From assembly GCA_002718995.2 (NCBI GenBank), contig PBGL02000022.1:13340-77339 (forward strand): a DNA stretch of 64,000 nucleotides, read 5' to 3'. Numbering within the stretch: the stretch's first letter is position 1; every line of letters starts with the position of its first letter. The position numbers and the translations under genes are program-made. This DNA comes from Methanobacteriota archaeon (GTDB taxonomy: Archaea; Thermoplasmatota; Poseidoniia; Poseidoniales; Thalassarchaeaceae). This document shows positions 51,639 through 59,059 of this stretch, in pieces. The notes under the pieces are model-generated. The model ran no database searches. It saw only the letters and a program-made list of their open reading frames with translations, and had not been told where the DNA came from.

Positions 51639-53736
51639 AGCAGCCCCCTGGGGGGAGGCAGGACAGAACATCCTCTTGTGCGAGGCCAGTGGCCTTTGAG
51701 ATAGAGTTCGCTACAGACTCCTTTTTCTGCCTACCCGGAGTAATCCTTGCCCATCTTCCGAACATACTGGATATTGTTTCAGTAGTACCAACAACTGGAA
51801 GTGGTATGCCATTTACAACTCCCATCCCGATTGCTATCTCAAGGTCCACATCTCTGTGCCAGTTCCTCTGCCCCCTTACGACGAACGATCCTCTCCCAAG
51901 AGACTCGCCGCTTTCAGTAGTCTTGGAAACCTGGCTAGGCCTGACATGGAAAGCCGTCGCGGCTGCCCCCCCGCTCCCCCATGCCCTTGACCAGCATACG
52001 GAAATCTGGGCCGCTTCTTCGTGTACCTCCGCAGATAACTCCCGCGCATCATCGATACCCTCTGCAAGGCCCTGTGAGATCTGAAGGGAAGCAACACCTT
52101 CGGGAACGCCCCCTGTCTCGATCTGATTCTCTATCAATCCGTCCTTGAGCTTGAGAGAGCATGAGGGCGCCCCATGAAGATCAGCATGGAAATAGAGGTC
52201 CTTGGCACTAAGGTGCTTCTTTACGACCGAGTCATTTCCCTTTGCATCCCTGCCGCCAACTAGGAAGTGACCACCGGACAGGATCGCCCATCTGTGTTTC
52301 TCGAACCAGAACCTACGGCTCCTCCTCACAGCCCTCAGCCTTCCTGCAGAAGCTTCCTTCGCGGCCTTACGACCCTCTCTCTCCTTGGAAGCCTCGGTCT
52401 TGTCCAGAGCGAGGCGAGCCCCCTTGGCCTTCTCCTTCTGAGCCCTCCCATCCTCGAAATACCTCTGGGCATTTTGATGGACAGTCTTGTCGACCTCTAG
52501 CGTAATGCTAGTCCCTGGATCTCCATCCTCATCTGGCAGATATGCCACTATCGACCTCTTCCTGGGATCCACTCCTCCTATCCAGGGGATCCCTAGTGAA
52601 ATTTCTGCCACTGACTGCCAGTTCGAACTCTCGACTGCCGAATTGAATTGTTCCAATATCGAATTCACATGCTCCCAACTATCTTGAATGGCCTTACCAA
52701 GCTCCTGTGAAACCGCGGCTTTCTGGTGAAATTTCTCTATGGCCCGTCTTTGCTGCTCGGCCCTCCTCTCAAGCTTCCCAATAACTTGTTTCTCATCGGA
52801 GCCGGATTCTACCAAACGTTCCTCCTCCCTCCTGATGAATGCCGCAGCGTCATGCGTACCGAACACCCCATCCAGAGCGACAGAGATTGAATCAACCCGC
52901 ACAGATAGGGAGTTATCTAGGTGGGAAAGGGAGATTGGAGAAAGTATCTCTGCACTAGAGATTCCATCGAGTCCGGACTCTGTCCCCCACTTCGAAACAG
53001 CTTCATCATCAGTAAGCCAGAGTATGGAACTACTCCCATTCTCCAATTCAGATAGCATACTTGCTATCGCACCCATCAGCGACTCCCTCTGGTCGTTGTC
53101 CAGCGAACTAGCGGGGACATCCCCCTGGAGCTCTGCTAGTGAGCAGGCAGCGGAACCGAATACCCTGCCTAGGTTAGCCCTAGAAGCGATAGTCCTAATC
53201 AGGTCGCTATCGCTGTCATCCAGAATCTTGGAGAGGTCATTAATCTCCATTTTGCGGGGATCAACAGCCTCCGGAGGGGGAACGTATTCCACACCCTTCT
53301 TCAGTGATCTACTGGCGTATTTTGCATGCGTCAGAGGCTGTATTATCACGCCGTCTCCGTCCAATAGTACAATATTTCCCTCCCTGAAGAGCTCTATTAC
53401 CAGCCTAACGCTTCCTCCCCCATGCTCGAAGTCCAGATTCATCACACGATCAAAGCCATGCTGTTCTACGCCAACTAGCCTAGCGTTTCCCAGATGTTTC
53501 CGCAGAACCATTGCGAATTGCGATGGGTTCGGTGGCATCGGCCTGTCCCTCATAGATGTGTAGACTCTCTTCCCCCTCACCACGACCAGGTCCTTGTTGG
53601 AATCCCCCTTCTTGTTCAGCCTCAGTACCACCTGCTCGTAGTGAGGCTGGTACGCCTTTCTGACCCTCGAGCCAATCATTTCGGAAAGCTCACGCACAAC
53701 CCGCGCAACCTCGAATGACGACGACTGTTCACGCAT
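51607..53736 (-). CDS. NFACT/Rqc2 (NEMF) family ribosome-quality-control protein
   Basis: 709 aa from ATG 53736 (MREQSSSFEVARVVRELSEMIG). The NFACT-N domain includes KAYQPHYEQVVLRLNKKG, PSQFAMVLRKHLGNARL and HGFDRVMNLDFEHGG. Middle: two HhH-like and coiled-coil segments (QQRRAIEKFHQKAAV, ARLALDKTEASKEREGRK). NFACT-R domain: RFWFEKHRWAILSGGHFLVGGRDAKGNDSVVKKHL and DLYFHADLHGAPSCSLK. Archaeal and eukaryal members recognise 60S/50S subunits obstructed by peptidyl-tRNA; bacterial RqcH adds Ala tails. The end overlaps the GNAT gene by 32 bp. It is the last gene of a probable operon with the hydrolase and the retropepsin gene. Confidence 0.93.
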   Translation of the reverse strand: MREQSSSFEVARVVRELSEMIGSRVRKAYQPHYEQVVLRLNKKGDSNKDLVVVRGKRVYTSMRDRPMPPNPSQFAMVLRKHLGNARLVGVEQHGFDRVMNLDFEHGGGSVRLVIELFREGNIVLLDGDGVIIQPLTHAKYASRSLKKGVEYVPPPEAVDPRKMEINDLSKILDDSDSDLIRTIASRANLGRVFGSAACSLAELQGDVPASSLDNDQRESLMGAIASMLSELENGSSSILWLTDDEAVSKWGTESGLDGISSAEILSPISLSHLDNSLSVRVDSISVALDGVFGTHDAAAFIRREEERLVESGSDEKQVIGKLERRAEQQRRAIEKFHQKAAVSQELGKAIQDSWEHVNSILEQFNSAVESSNWQSVAEISLGIPWIGGVDPRKRSIVAYLPDEDGDPGTSITLEVDKTVHQNAQRYFEDGRAQKEKAKGARLALDKTEASKEREGRKAAKEASAGRLRAVRRSRRFWFEKHRWAILSGGHFLVGGRDAKGNDSVVKKHLSAKDLYFHADLHGAPSCSLKLKDGLIENQIETGGVPEGVASLQISQGLAEGIDDARELSAEVHEEAAQISVCWSRAWGSGGAAATAFHVRPSQVSKTTESGESLGRGSFVVRGQRNWHRDVDLEIAIGMGVVNGIPLPVVGTTETISSMFGRWARITPGRQKKESVANSISKATGLAQEDVLSCLPPGGCSIEDHGLIGS

Positions 53737-53798
53737 GTTCTCGCCTTTCCGTCGACAGTGTCCTTCATCAGGGAATCGCTCATTGTGGGTCGAGAGCC

Positions 53799-54647
53799 TC
53801 AAACAGTTGACTGAAATTCACGTATCTCCTTCAGAACGTCCGCTTCATGCGCGTATTGGTTGGACGGAACCTCAATCATTTCAGCCCCTGGAATCCTTTG
53901 AACGATATCGAGAATTTTTTCCATGCCGTGAAGCTTGTCCGATGAAGCCGTCATTACTGCACATGGCACTCTGATCGAAGACAGGTCCTCTGGGATTGAG
54001 TAACCCATCAGAAACCTAGCAGAGAGCAGCATCCTCTCGAGATTCTGAGATAGCATTGCTCTCCTGTAACGTACCTTCTGACCCTCCTCCTTGACCTTCT
54101 TGTCGACAGCCCACATTGCTACTCTCATCATTCGAGAATAGGTCCACTTTGGAAGTGGGGCCCACATCAACAACCTAGCCCAAAATGGGAATTTGAAGTC
54201 AAGGTTGGGTGCCAGAAGTATGGATGACCTCCCCGATAGCCTCCCCATTTGGAACGAGTCGATTAGTACGGTCGAACCAAGGGAAGATGAAAACCAGTCC
54301 ACTTCCCCCGAATCAATCCCCATTGAGTCGAGAACCGCTATGATGTCAGAACTGAGGCACTCTATTGTGAAATCAGATTTAGAGACCTCCCTTCCAATCT
54401 TCGAACTACCCTTCTCGCGGGTCTCTATGTACACAATCCTCCTGTGCCTTGCCCATTCCCCGATAAGCGGCCTCCAACCCTCGAAAACCGATCCCCAGCC
54501 TGGAACGAATACCACCACGCCCTCTTCAGCCGGGGAGTTCGGCACCCACTCCAGAACTCTGAGTGAGAACCCCTCCGAGGCTTCCACCCACATCTCCTTT
54601 GACTTGGCCCCCTCGATTACCGGGGCTCCAGTCCATTGCTCGCTCAC
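53799..54647 (-). CDS. Alpha/beta hydrolase
   Basis: 282 aa. Alpha/beta-hydrolase fold with oxyanion region VVVFVPGWGSVFEGWRPLIGEW, the nucleophile elbow WFSSSLGSTVLI (S-x-S-x-G) and a late catalytic His in NQYAHEADVLKEI. The candidate acid is Asp in TASSDKLHG. No signal peptide. Substrate unknown; lysophospholipase-like and esterase activities are common in this group. It lies 41 bp after the retropepsin gene and 62 bp before the NFACT start, all on the minus strand. Confidence 0.85.
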   Translation of the reverse strand: MSEQWTGAPVIEGAKSKEMWVEASEGFSLRVLEWVPNSPAEEGVVVFVPGWGSVFEGWRPLIGEWARHRRIVYIETREKGSSKIGREVSKSDFTIECLSSDIIAVLDSMGIDSGEVDWFSSSLGSTVLIDSFQMGRLSGRSSILLAPNLDFKFPFWARLLMWAPLPKWTYSRMMRVAMWAVDKKVKEEGQKVRYRRAMLSQNLERMLLSARFLMGYSIPEDLSSIRVPCAVMTASSDKLHGMEKILDIVQRIPGAEMIEVPSNQYAHEADVLKEIREFQSTV

Positions 54648-54688
54648 GTTATTCCAAGAGGGAGGGGTATTTTCATTCTGACGATGGT

Positions 54689-55990
54689 CTACCTGCCGCC
54701 GCCGCCGGACCTGCCGCCGCCGGACCTGCCGCCGCCGGACCTGCCGCCGCCGGAACCGCGTCCACCAGAGCTCCTAGTGACTCTGCTGCTTCTGTGGCGA
54801 TGGCCACTGCGTCTATGGCGAAAGTAACGGCGTCTGCGGTGGAACCATGGCCTCCTGTGCCAAGGCCGGTCGTAGTAACCAGGCTCGTCGTAGTAATGGC
54901 CGCCACCCGAAGAGAAATTCGCACTACTCCCCCCTACATCGAGATAGGCCAGTAAAAGGACCACAAGCAGAAGGATGAGCTGTATCAATCCGCAGAAAAA
55001 GATGCCGAATATATCATCCCAGGGGGGGTCAACTCGCACTTCGTTAGGATCCTCGGTATTGTAGTACAGTGTAACGAAGCTCCCTATTGGCATAGTGCCA
55101 TTCTCTGCATAATCCAAGCAGTCGCCTTCCGCACCTTCGTAGTCTTGGTAGGTCGTAATTGGAAAATGATCAACCTCGGACGAGTAGGAGGTATTGTCAA
55201 CGGAGTATGAGACGTCTAAGTCGGCCCAGCAATCTAACTCGTACCAGTAGTCGCAGTATTCATCTCCCCAGTCATCCGTATAGCAGTCTTGATACTCCAC
55301 CCAGTCGTATCCCGGATATTTCTCAAGGACCTCGCCTTGTGTTTCCACCCATTGATCCTTCGTCGTCCCAGTGGCCACTGCCATGAATGCGGTTCCAATG
55401 AGGGTGAGGGCGAGGACAATTGCCGCTACGGCGTAGCCAGGGTCCTCCAGAAGCCAGTGATCGGAGCCCCCGCCGTATACCTTGGTGCCATCTGACTCCC
55501 CGTCCGGGTTAAGAATTAGCATACCGTTTTCGTGCTTCCACTCAATGTGCTCAAGAAACGTCATGCCGAGAATGCAGAAGTCTGACTCATCCTCCCTCAG
55601 GGGGTTGATTAGAGCCTCAACATTCCTTATCGACATCTGTCCGATTGTTATGTCGGGCAAAGCAGTCCTGTATCCGAATCCCGGGCCAGCTGCTGTCGTA
55701 GTCCTCACCACTTCTCCCCGATCCAGGTTGAGCATCTGGGCAGTGCTTTCATCGACCCCGCAGTAGCTCGCCCCAGTATCCACTAGGAAATTTATGTTCC
55801 CGAGATTCCCAATACTCCCATTGACGTAGAAGCACCCATTTCTGTCTGGCTTCAGCACGAGCCTCTGCCCGGTGAATTCCACCAGGGTGCTATCACCAGA
55901 TTCCGAATCTTTGAAAGTGCTGGGCGCGGACTCGACGTCTTCCTCGGGGGTGGGATCATCTTCCTTCTTGTCCCACCACCTCTCTGCCAT
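54689..55990 (-). CDS. Retropepsin-like aspartic protease fused to two-TM DUF3592-like domain and Arg/Gly/His-rich tail
   Basis: 433 aa from ATG 55990. Residues about 50-160 form a single-lobe aspartic protease with the active-site motif FLVDTGASYCGVD and the downstream ILGMTFLEHIEWK strand (clan AA retropepsin-like). TM1 (YAVAAIVLALTLIGTAFMAVATG) precedes a Tyr/Asp-rich region shaped like DUF3592 (TQGEVLEKY..., LDVSYSVDNTSYSSE, GSFVTLYYNTEDPNEV). TM2 is IFGIFFCGLIQLILLLVVLLLAYL. The end is basic and low-complexity: His/Arg-rich (RPWFHRRRRYFRHRRSGHRHR), then four SGGGR repeats. With two TMs the protease and tail should be on the same side. No match to a named architecture is known to me. Between the Nudix-MBL and hydrolase genes, same strand. 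Confidence 0.82.
   Translation of the reverse strand: MAERWWDKKEDDPTPEEDVESAPSTFKDSESGDSTLVEFTGQRLVLKPDRNGCFYVNGSIGNLGNINFLVDTGASYCGVDESTAQMLNLDRGEVVRTTTAAGPGFGYRTALPDITIGQMSIRNVEALINPLREDESDFCILGMTFLEHIEWKHENGMLILNPDGESDGTKVYGGGSDHWLLEDPGYAVAAIVLALTLIGTAFMAVATGTTKDQWVETQGEVLEKYPGYDWVEYQDCYTDDWGDEYCDYWYELDCWADLDVSYSVDNTSYSSEVDHFPITTYQDYEGAEGDCLDYAENGTMPIGSFVTLYYNTEDPNEVRVDPPWDDIFGIFFCGLIQLILLLVVLLLAYLDVGGSSANFSSGGGHYYDEPGYYDRPWHRRPWFHRRRRYFRHRRSGHRHRSSRVTRSSGGRGSGGGRSGGGRSGGGRSGGGGR
54693..54755 (-). repeat. 15-bp microsatellite encoding SGGGR repeats
   Basis: On the plus strand CTGCCGCCGCCGGAC occurs about four times head to tail, the first copy with one extra GCC. It ends two bases inside the retropepsin stop and codes for the terminal SGGGR units. 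Copies are nearly identical, so length may vary between strains by slippage. Confidence 0.85.
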
Positions 55991-56031
55991 GCTCCCACCA
56001 GTGAGTGAGGAGCCTTCAACGTTCACACGGT

Positions 56032-57576
56032 CTATGCCGGGTAGTATCCATTGTCACGGGCTTCTACCTTCCCGGATGATTCGAGTGAGCGTAGATGCGA
56101 AAGCGTCTGGTCACGAGATAGCAGGGGGTGGGCGTCAGGGGTGTCCCCATATGCCGATCTGGCTATATCTTCAAGCGAGCTAATCCCCGAGGAAACCGCA
56201 TTCAGGACCATCTCATGCCTGGATGACCTGTGTCCGATGTACCTGTCCAGTAGCCTGCGGGGGTTGGGTGAGGCGGGCCCGTGTCCGGGAAAAAGCATCG
56301 GGGGGGCGAGATCGCGGATCCTCATAAGCCCGGATATGTAGGCATCCATGTCGCCATCAGAGGATGGAACTAGGATCGTGCCCACCACGACGCAGTTGTC
56401 TCCACTGACAACCCCTGCTTCGCCAACTAGGCAAATATGCCCAGGGCAGTGGCCAGGTGTCTCGATTACCTCCCAAGTGCTGACTCCAGAGGGCCCGTTC
56501 AGTTCAATCGTGTCACCTTCTTCAAGTTTCGAAACACCAATGTCCGTCGAAATAGCCCCCAGTGTCTCTTCGCTAGCCCAAATTGGTGCTTGGTAGATCC
56601 CCGAGATTCTCGCTAGGTCGCCTATGTGGTCCGGGTGTCTATGCGTGAAAACGCTAGCCACGATCCTGGAGTCCGGCGAAATTGCTTCCGAAATCTTGGC
56701 TTTGAGGTAGTTCAGGGATTCTTCCGACTTTGCAGCAGGATCCACTATGACCACCTCGCCCCCGGGCTCTCCGATGATGTAGCAGTTCGTATGTGTGGAT
56801 GGAGGCAATGTGTCGGTCTCCAGTGGAATTACCTCAACCCCGGGAGCGAACTCTATTCTATGATCGCCACTGGGGGGGTCTGCAGATAGGTCGTCGCAGG
56901 CTGTTTGCAAATCCCCTTCATCCCCTATCCTCTCAACTATGTCCCTGAGAAGCGTTACTATTGGAGGGGGGATCCTGAGCAGATTCCCCTCCCATGCAGA
57001 CAGGAGATCCTGCGGCTTCCACCACCTGAACTCGTCAAATTCGGTTCTCCCTGGTGGAAATGTGGGAATTACCCCGGTTAATCCAGTCGGAACATGGAAG
57101 AAGAAATTCTGGAATCCCATGGGTGCGAATGGGGGGGTTGTCCTGTCAGTGATCATCTCACAATGGAAATTCTCGATGGAAATATTTCCCGACTCTACAC
57201 TCTTTCTCCATCCTCCCTTGTCCGCACACACCCTTTCCCGGGTGTCTTCGTCAATGCTGACAATCCCCCCTTTGCCATCAGGCGAAAGTCCGACTTCTTC
57301 CGCCATCTCCCTTAGAAGTGCGAAAGTGGCAGTTCTGTACTTCTCATCCACCATTAGCCAATCTGGATGATCCTTAGATACTTCTTTGTCTACATCGCTC
57401 ACGCCTCCACCTGGGAAAGACCAGAAGTCAGGGAAGCTAGGTAACTCAGATACCCTGTGCCCCAATAGAATTTCATGTCCGCCCTTAGCCTCCCTGCTCA
57501 ACATTACTGAGGCGGAAGGACGAATCACAGGTGACCCCACTGAAGGCAAGGAAACGCCCTCGGGCAGCTCGCTCAT
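56032..57576 (-). CDS. Nudix hydrolase - metallo-beta-lactamase fusion protein
   Basis: 514 aa. Residues about 15-220 form a NUDT19-like Nudix domain: SFPGGGVSDVDKE then, after an insertion, ALLREMAEEVGL, which splits the Nudix box. It then has the FRWWKPQDLLSAWEGN segment of that group. Residues about 240-510 are a LACTB2-like metallo-beta-lactamase: THTNCYIIG, VFTHRHPDHIGDLA (HxHxDH), VIETPGHCPGHICLV, FPGHGPASPNP, and a winged C-terminal helix set. It probably cleaves CoA-type or nucleotide substrates with the first domain and an ester or RNA-like bond with the second. First gene of the minus-strand run toward NFACT. Such fusions occur in bacteria; this one is intact. Confidence 0.9.
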   Translation of the reverse strand: MSELPEGVSLPSVGSPVIRPSASVMLSREAKGGHEILLGHRVSELPSFPDFWSFPGGGVSDVDKEVSKDHPDWLMVDEKYRTATFALLREMAEEVGLSPDGKGGIVSIDEDTRERVCADKGGWRKSVESGNISIENFHCEMITDRTTPPFAPMGFQNFFFHVPTGLTGVIPTFPPGRTEFDEFRWWKPQDLLSAWEGNLLRIPPPIVTLLRDIVERIGDEGDLQTACDDLSADPPSGDHRIEFAPGVEVIPLETDTLPPSTHTNCYIIGEPGGEVVIVDPAAKSEESLNYLKAKISEAISPDSRIVASVFTHRHPDHIGDLARISGIYQAPIWASEETLGAISTDIGVSKLEEGDTIELNGPSGVSTWEVIETPGHCPGHICLVGEAGVVSGDNCVVVGTILVPSSDGDMDAYISGLMRIRDLAPPMLFPGHGPASPNPRRLLDRYIGHRSSRHEMVLNAVSSGISSLEDIARSAYGDTPDAHPLLSRDQTLSHLRSLESSGKVEARDNGYYPA

Positions 57577-57615
57577 GTATGGCGGGAGGGAACCAGTGCT
57601 TCAAACGCTGCGGGA

Positions 57616-57894
57616 ATGTTTGATTATGCCCCCCACTCCCACGAGCCTCATGGGACCTTCAATGACGATTACATTTCAGGATGGGATCCCACTGTCGAAC
57701 CTTGGGGTAGAGGGATGAAGGAGCCGGAGACGATTGAGGAAGAACTGGCGATAATCGCCGAGGCGCTGAATGCCGGAATTGACCCATTCCCCCCGAAGAA
57801 AGAGCCTTCTGGATTGATTAGGCTGGGTCTTGGTTGGTTCATGATTATCATCATGGTCAGTTGGGTCTCTCAGCTCCTCTACAGATCGATATAG
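57616..57894 (+). CDS. Small C-terminally anchored hypothetical protein
   Basis: 92 aa. The N-terminus is rich in Pro, His, Trp and Asp (MFDYAPHSHEPHGTF), followed by a charged helix (ETIEEELAIIAEALN). A single C-terminal TM (LGWFMIIIMVSWVSQLLYRSI) ends it, so it would be tail-anchored. I know no family. ATG 57616 is the first Met. The stop is 1 bp from the encoded CCA of the convergent tRNA-Gln gene. It is divergent from the Nudix-MBL gene (39 bp). Confidence 0.65.
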   Translation: MFDYAPHSHEPHGTFNDDYISGWDPTVEPWGRGMKEPETIEEELAIIAEALNAGIDPFPPKKEPSGLIRLGLGWFMIIIMVSWVSQLLYRSI

Positions 57895-57895
57895 T

Positions 57896-57971
57896 TGGTA
57901 GTCCCTCCCGGATTCGAACCAGGGTCATGGCATCCAGAGTGCCATATGATGGACCACTACACCAAGGGACT
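57896..57971 (-). tRNA. tRNA-Gln (CUG)
   Basis: On the minus strand it folds with acceptor AGTCCCT/AGGGACT, anticodon stem TGGCA/TGCCA with loop CTCTGGA (anticodon CUG), and T-arm CCTGG-TTCGAAT-CCGGG. The discriminator is A and CCA is encoded (57896-57898). The D-stem has a G-U pair. No intron. Confidence 0.95.
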
Positions 57972-57992
57972 GGCGTCTTTGGGACATAGGTC

Positions 57993-58004
57993 CGATATTT
58001 CAAC
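57993..58004 (-). promoter_or_regulatory. TATA-like element of tRNA-Gln
   Basis: On the minus strand TTGAAATATCGG lies 22-33 nt upstream of the tRNA 5' end. Position and AT content fit an archaeal TATA box. The korB stop is 21 bp further upstream. Confidence 0.5.
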
Positions 58005-58024
58005 GAATCCGCAAACCCCTTCGC

Positions 58025-59059
58025 TTACTTGGCGCGGAATCCTGCATTAACCATCTCAAGGCTTTCTTTGCTTGGCCGGTTCTGCTCCTCCGAGAGTGCC
58101 ATAAGGGGGGTTTCCGTCAACCCCAACTCGTCCGTGGCCGTGGGCTGGTTAGGATTGTAGTAGAGGAGGCCTGTGACGTGACTCCCCTCCGCTGTCCCTT
58201 CGTGAATGGCCCTCAAAGCAGCTACAGCATCAGTAGGGTCATGTTCCTCTCCAACGGTCTCCAACCTCAGAGTGGATCCGTCGAATAGGGATATTTCGCT
58301 ATACTCTCCCTCGGGTACATCAACCTCCTCGAGTGGTGAGAAGTGAGGTATGTAGTCGAGTATGTGAAGGACCTCGTCGTTCCCCTTTACGTAGTTGTAG
58401 GATCTGTAGGACTCGTCGTTGTTTGCGAAGGTTACACAAGGCGAAATCACGTCGATAACAGCCATTCCCCTGTGACTCATTGCAGCCTTGACAAGAGCCG
58501 TTAACTGCTTCTTGCTTCCCGAGAATGACCTAGCAACGAAGGTGCACCCAAGATTGACTGCCATGGCACACAGGTCTATGGGGGCCTGCTCGTTAACTGA
58601 TCCCTTCTTCTTCTTGGAGCCCTTCTCGACAGTAGCGCTGTATTGGCCCTTTGTAAGGCCATATACGCCGTTATTCTCGATAATGTAAACCATGTCGAGG
58701 TTTCTCCTGATGGCATGAATGAACTGTCCGATACCTATGCTAGCAGTGTCTCCATCGCCTGAGACGGCAAGGAATGACAGGCTCTTGTTCACCATGTTGG
58801 CGCCCGTTGTAACAGATGGCATCCTGCCGTGAACCGTGTTGAATCCATGACTCTTGGAGAGGAAGTAAGCAGGGGTCTTGGAGGAGCAGCCTATTCCGCT
58901 CATCTTTGCGATCCCTTCAGGCTCAATTCCGTTCTCCCAAGCTGCCTGGATAATAACATTGGAAATCTGGTCGTGCCCACAACCAGGGCATAGGGAGGAT
59001 TTACCGCCGGTATACTCGGACTTCTCCAAGTTGATCACATTCAACTTGACAGGCTTCAT
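58025..59059 (-). CDS. korB: 2-oxoacid:ferredoxin oxidoreductase, beta subunit
   Basis: 344 aa. ThDP-binding subunit with SLCPGCGHDQISNVI (Cys motif for the Fe-S cluster), GIGCSSKTPAYFL, and the ThDP motif AVSGDGDTASIGIGQFIHAIRRN followed by YIIENNGVYGLTKGQYS. The block TFVARSFSGSKKQLTALVKAAMSHRG is typical. It decarboxylates 2-oxoglutarate or another 2-oxoacid with CoA, reducing ferredoxin. Its ATG shares ATGA with the korA stop. In this lineage it would close the oxidative TCA branch in place of a dehydrogenase complex. Confidence 0.93.
   Translation of the reverse strand: MKPVKLNVINLEKSEYTGGKSSLCPGCGHDQISNVIIQAAWENGIEPEGIAKMSGIGCSSKTPAYFLSKSHGFNTVHGRMPSVTTGANMVNKSLSFLAVSGDGDTASIGIGQFIHAIRRNLDMVYIIENNGVYGLTKGQYSATVEKGSKKKKGSVNEQAPIDLCAMAVNLGCTFVARSFSGSKKQLTALVKAAMSHRGMAVIDVISPCVTFANNDESYRSYNYVKGNDEVLHILDYIPHFSPLEEVDVPEGEYSEISLFDGSTLRLETVGEEHDPTDAVAALRAIHEGTAEGSHVTGLLYYNPNQPTATDELGLTETPLMALSEEQNRPSKESLEMVNAGFRAK

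Noticed and set aside
52739-53563. 274-codon plus-strand ORF inside the NFACT gene
   Set aside because: Ser-rich antisense frame with no motif. The NFACT domains on the minus strand cover the same bases.
54693-54755. Possible CRISPR or short tandem non-coding repeat
   Set aside because: 15-bp units with no spacers, in frame with the retropepsin gene and coding for SGGGR.
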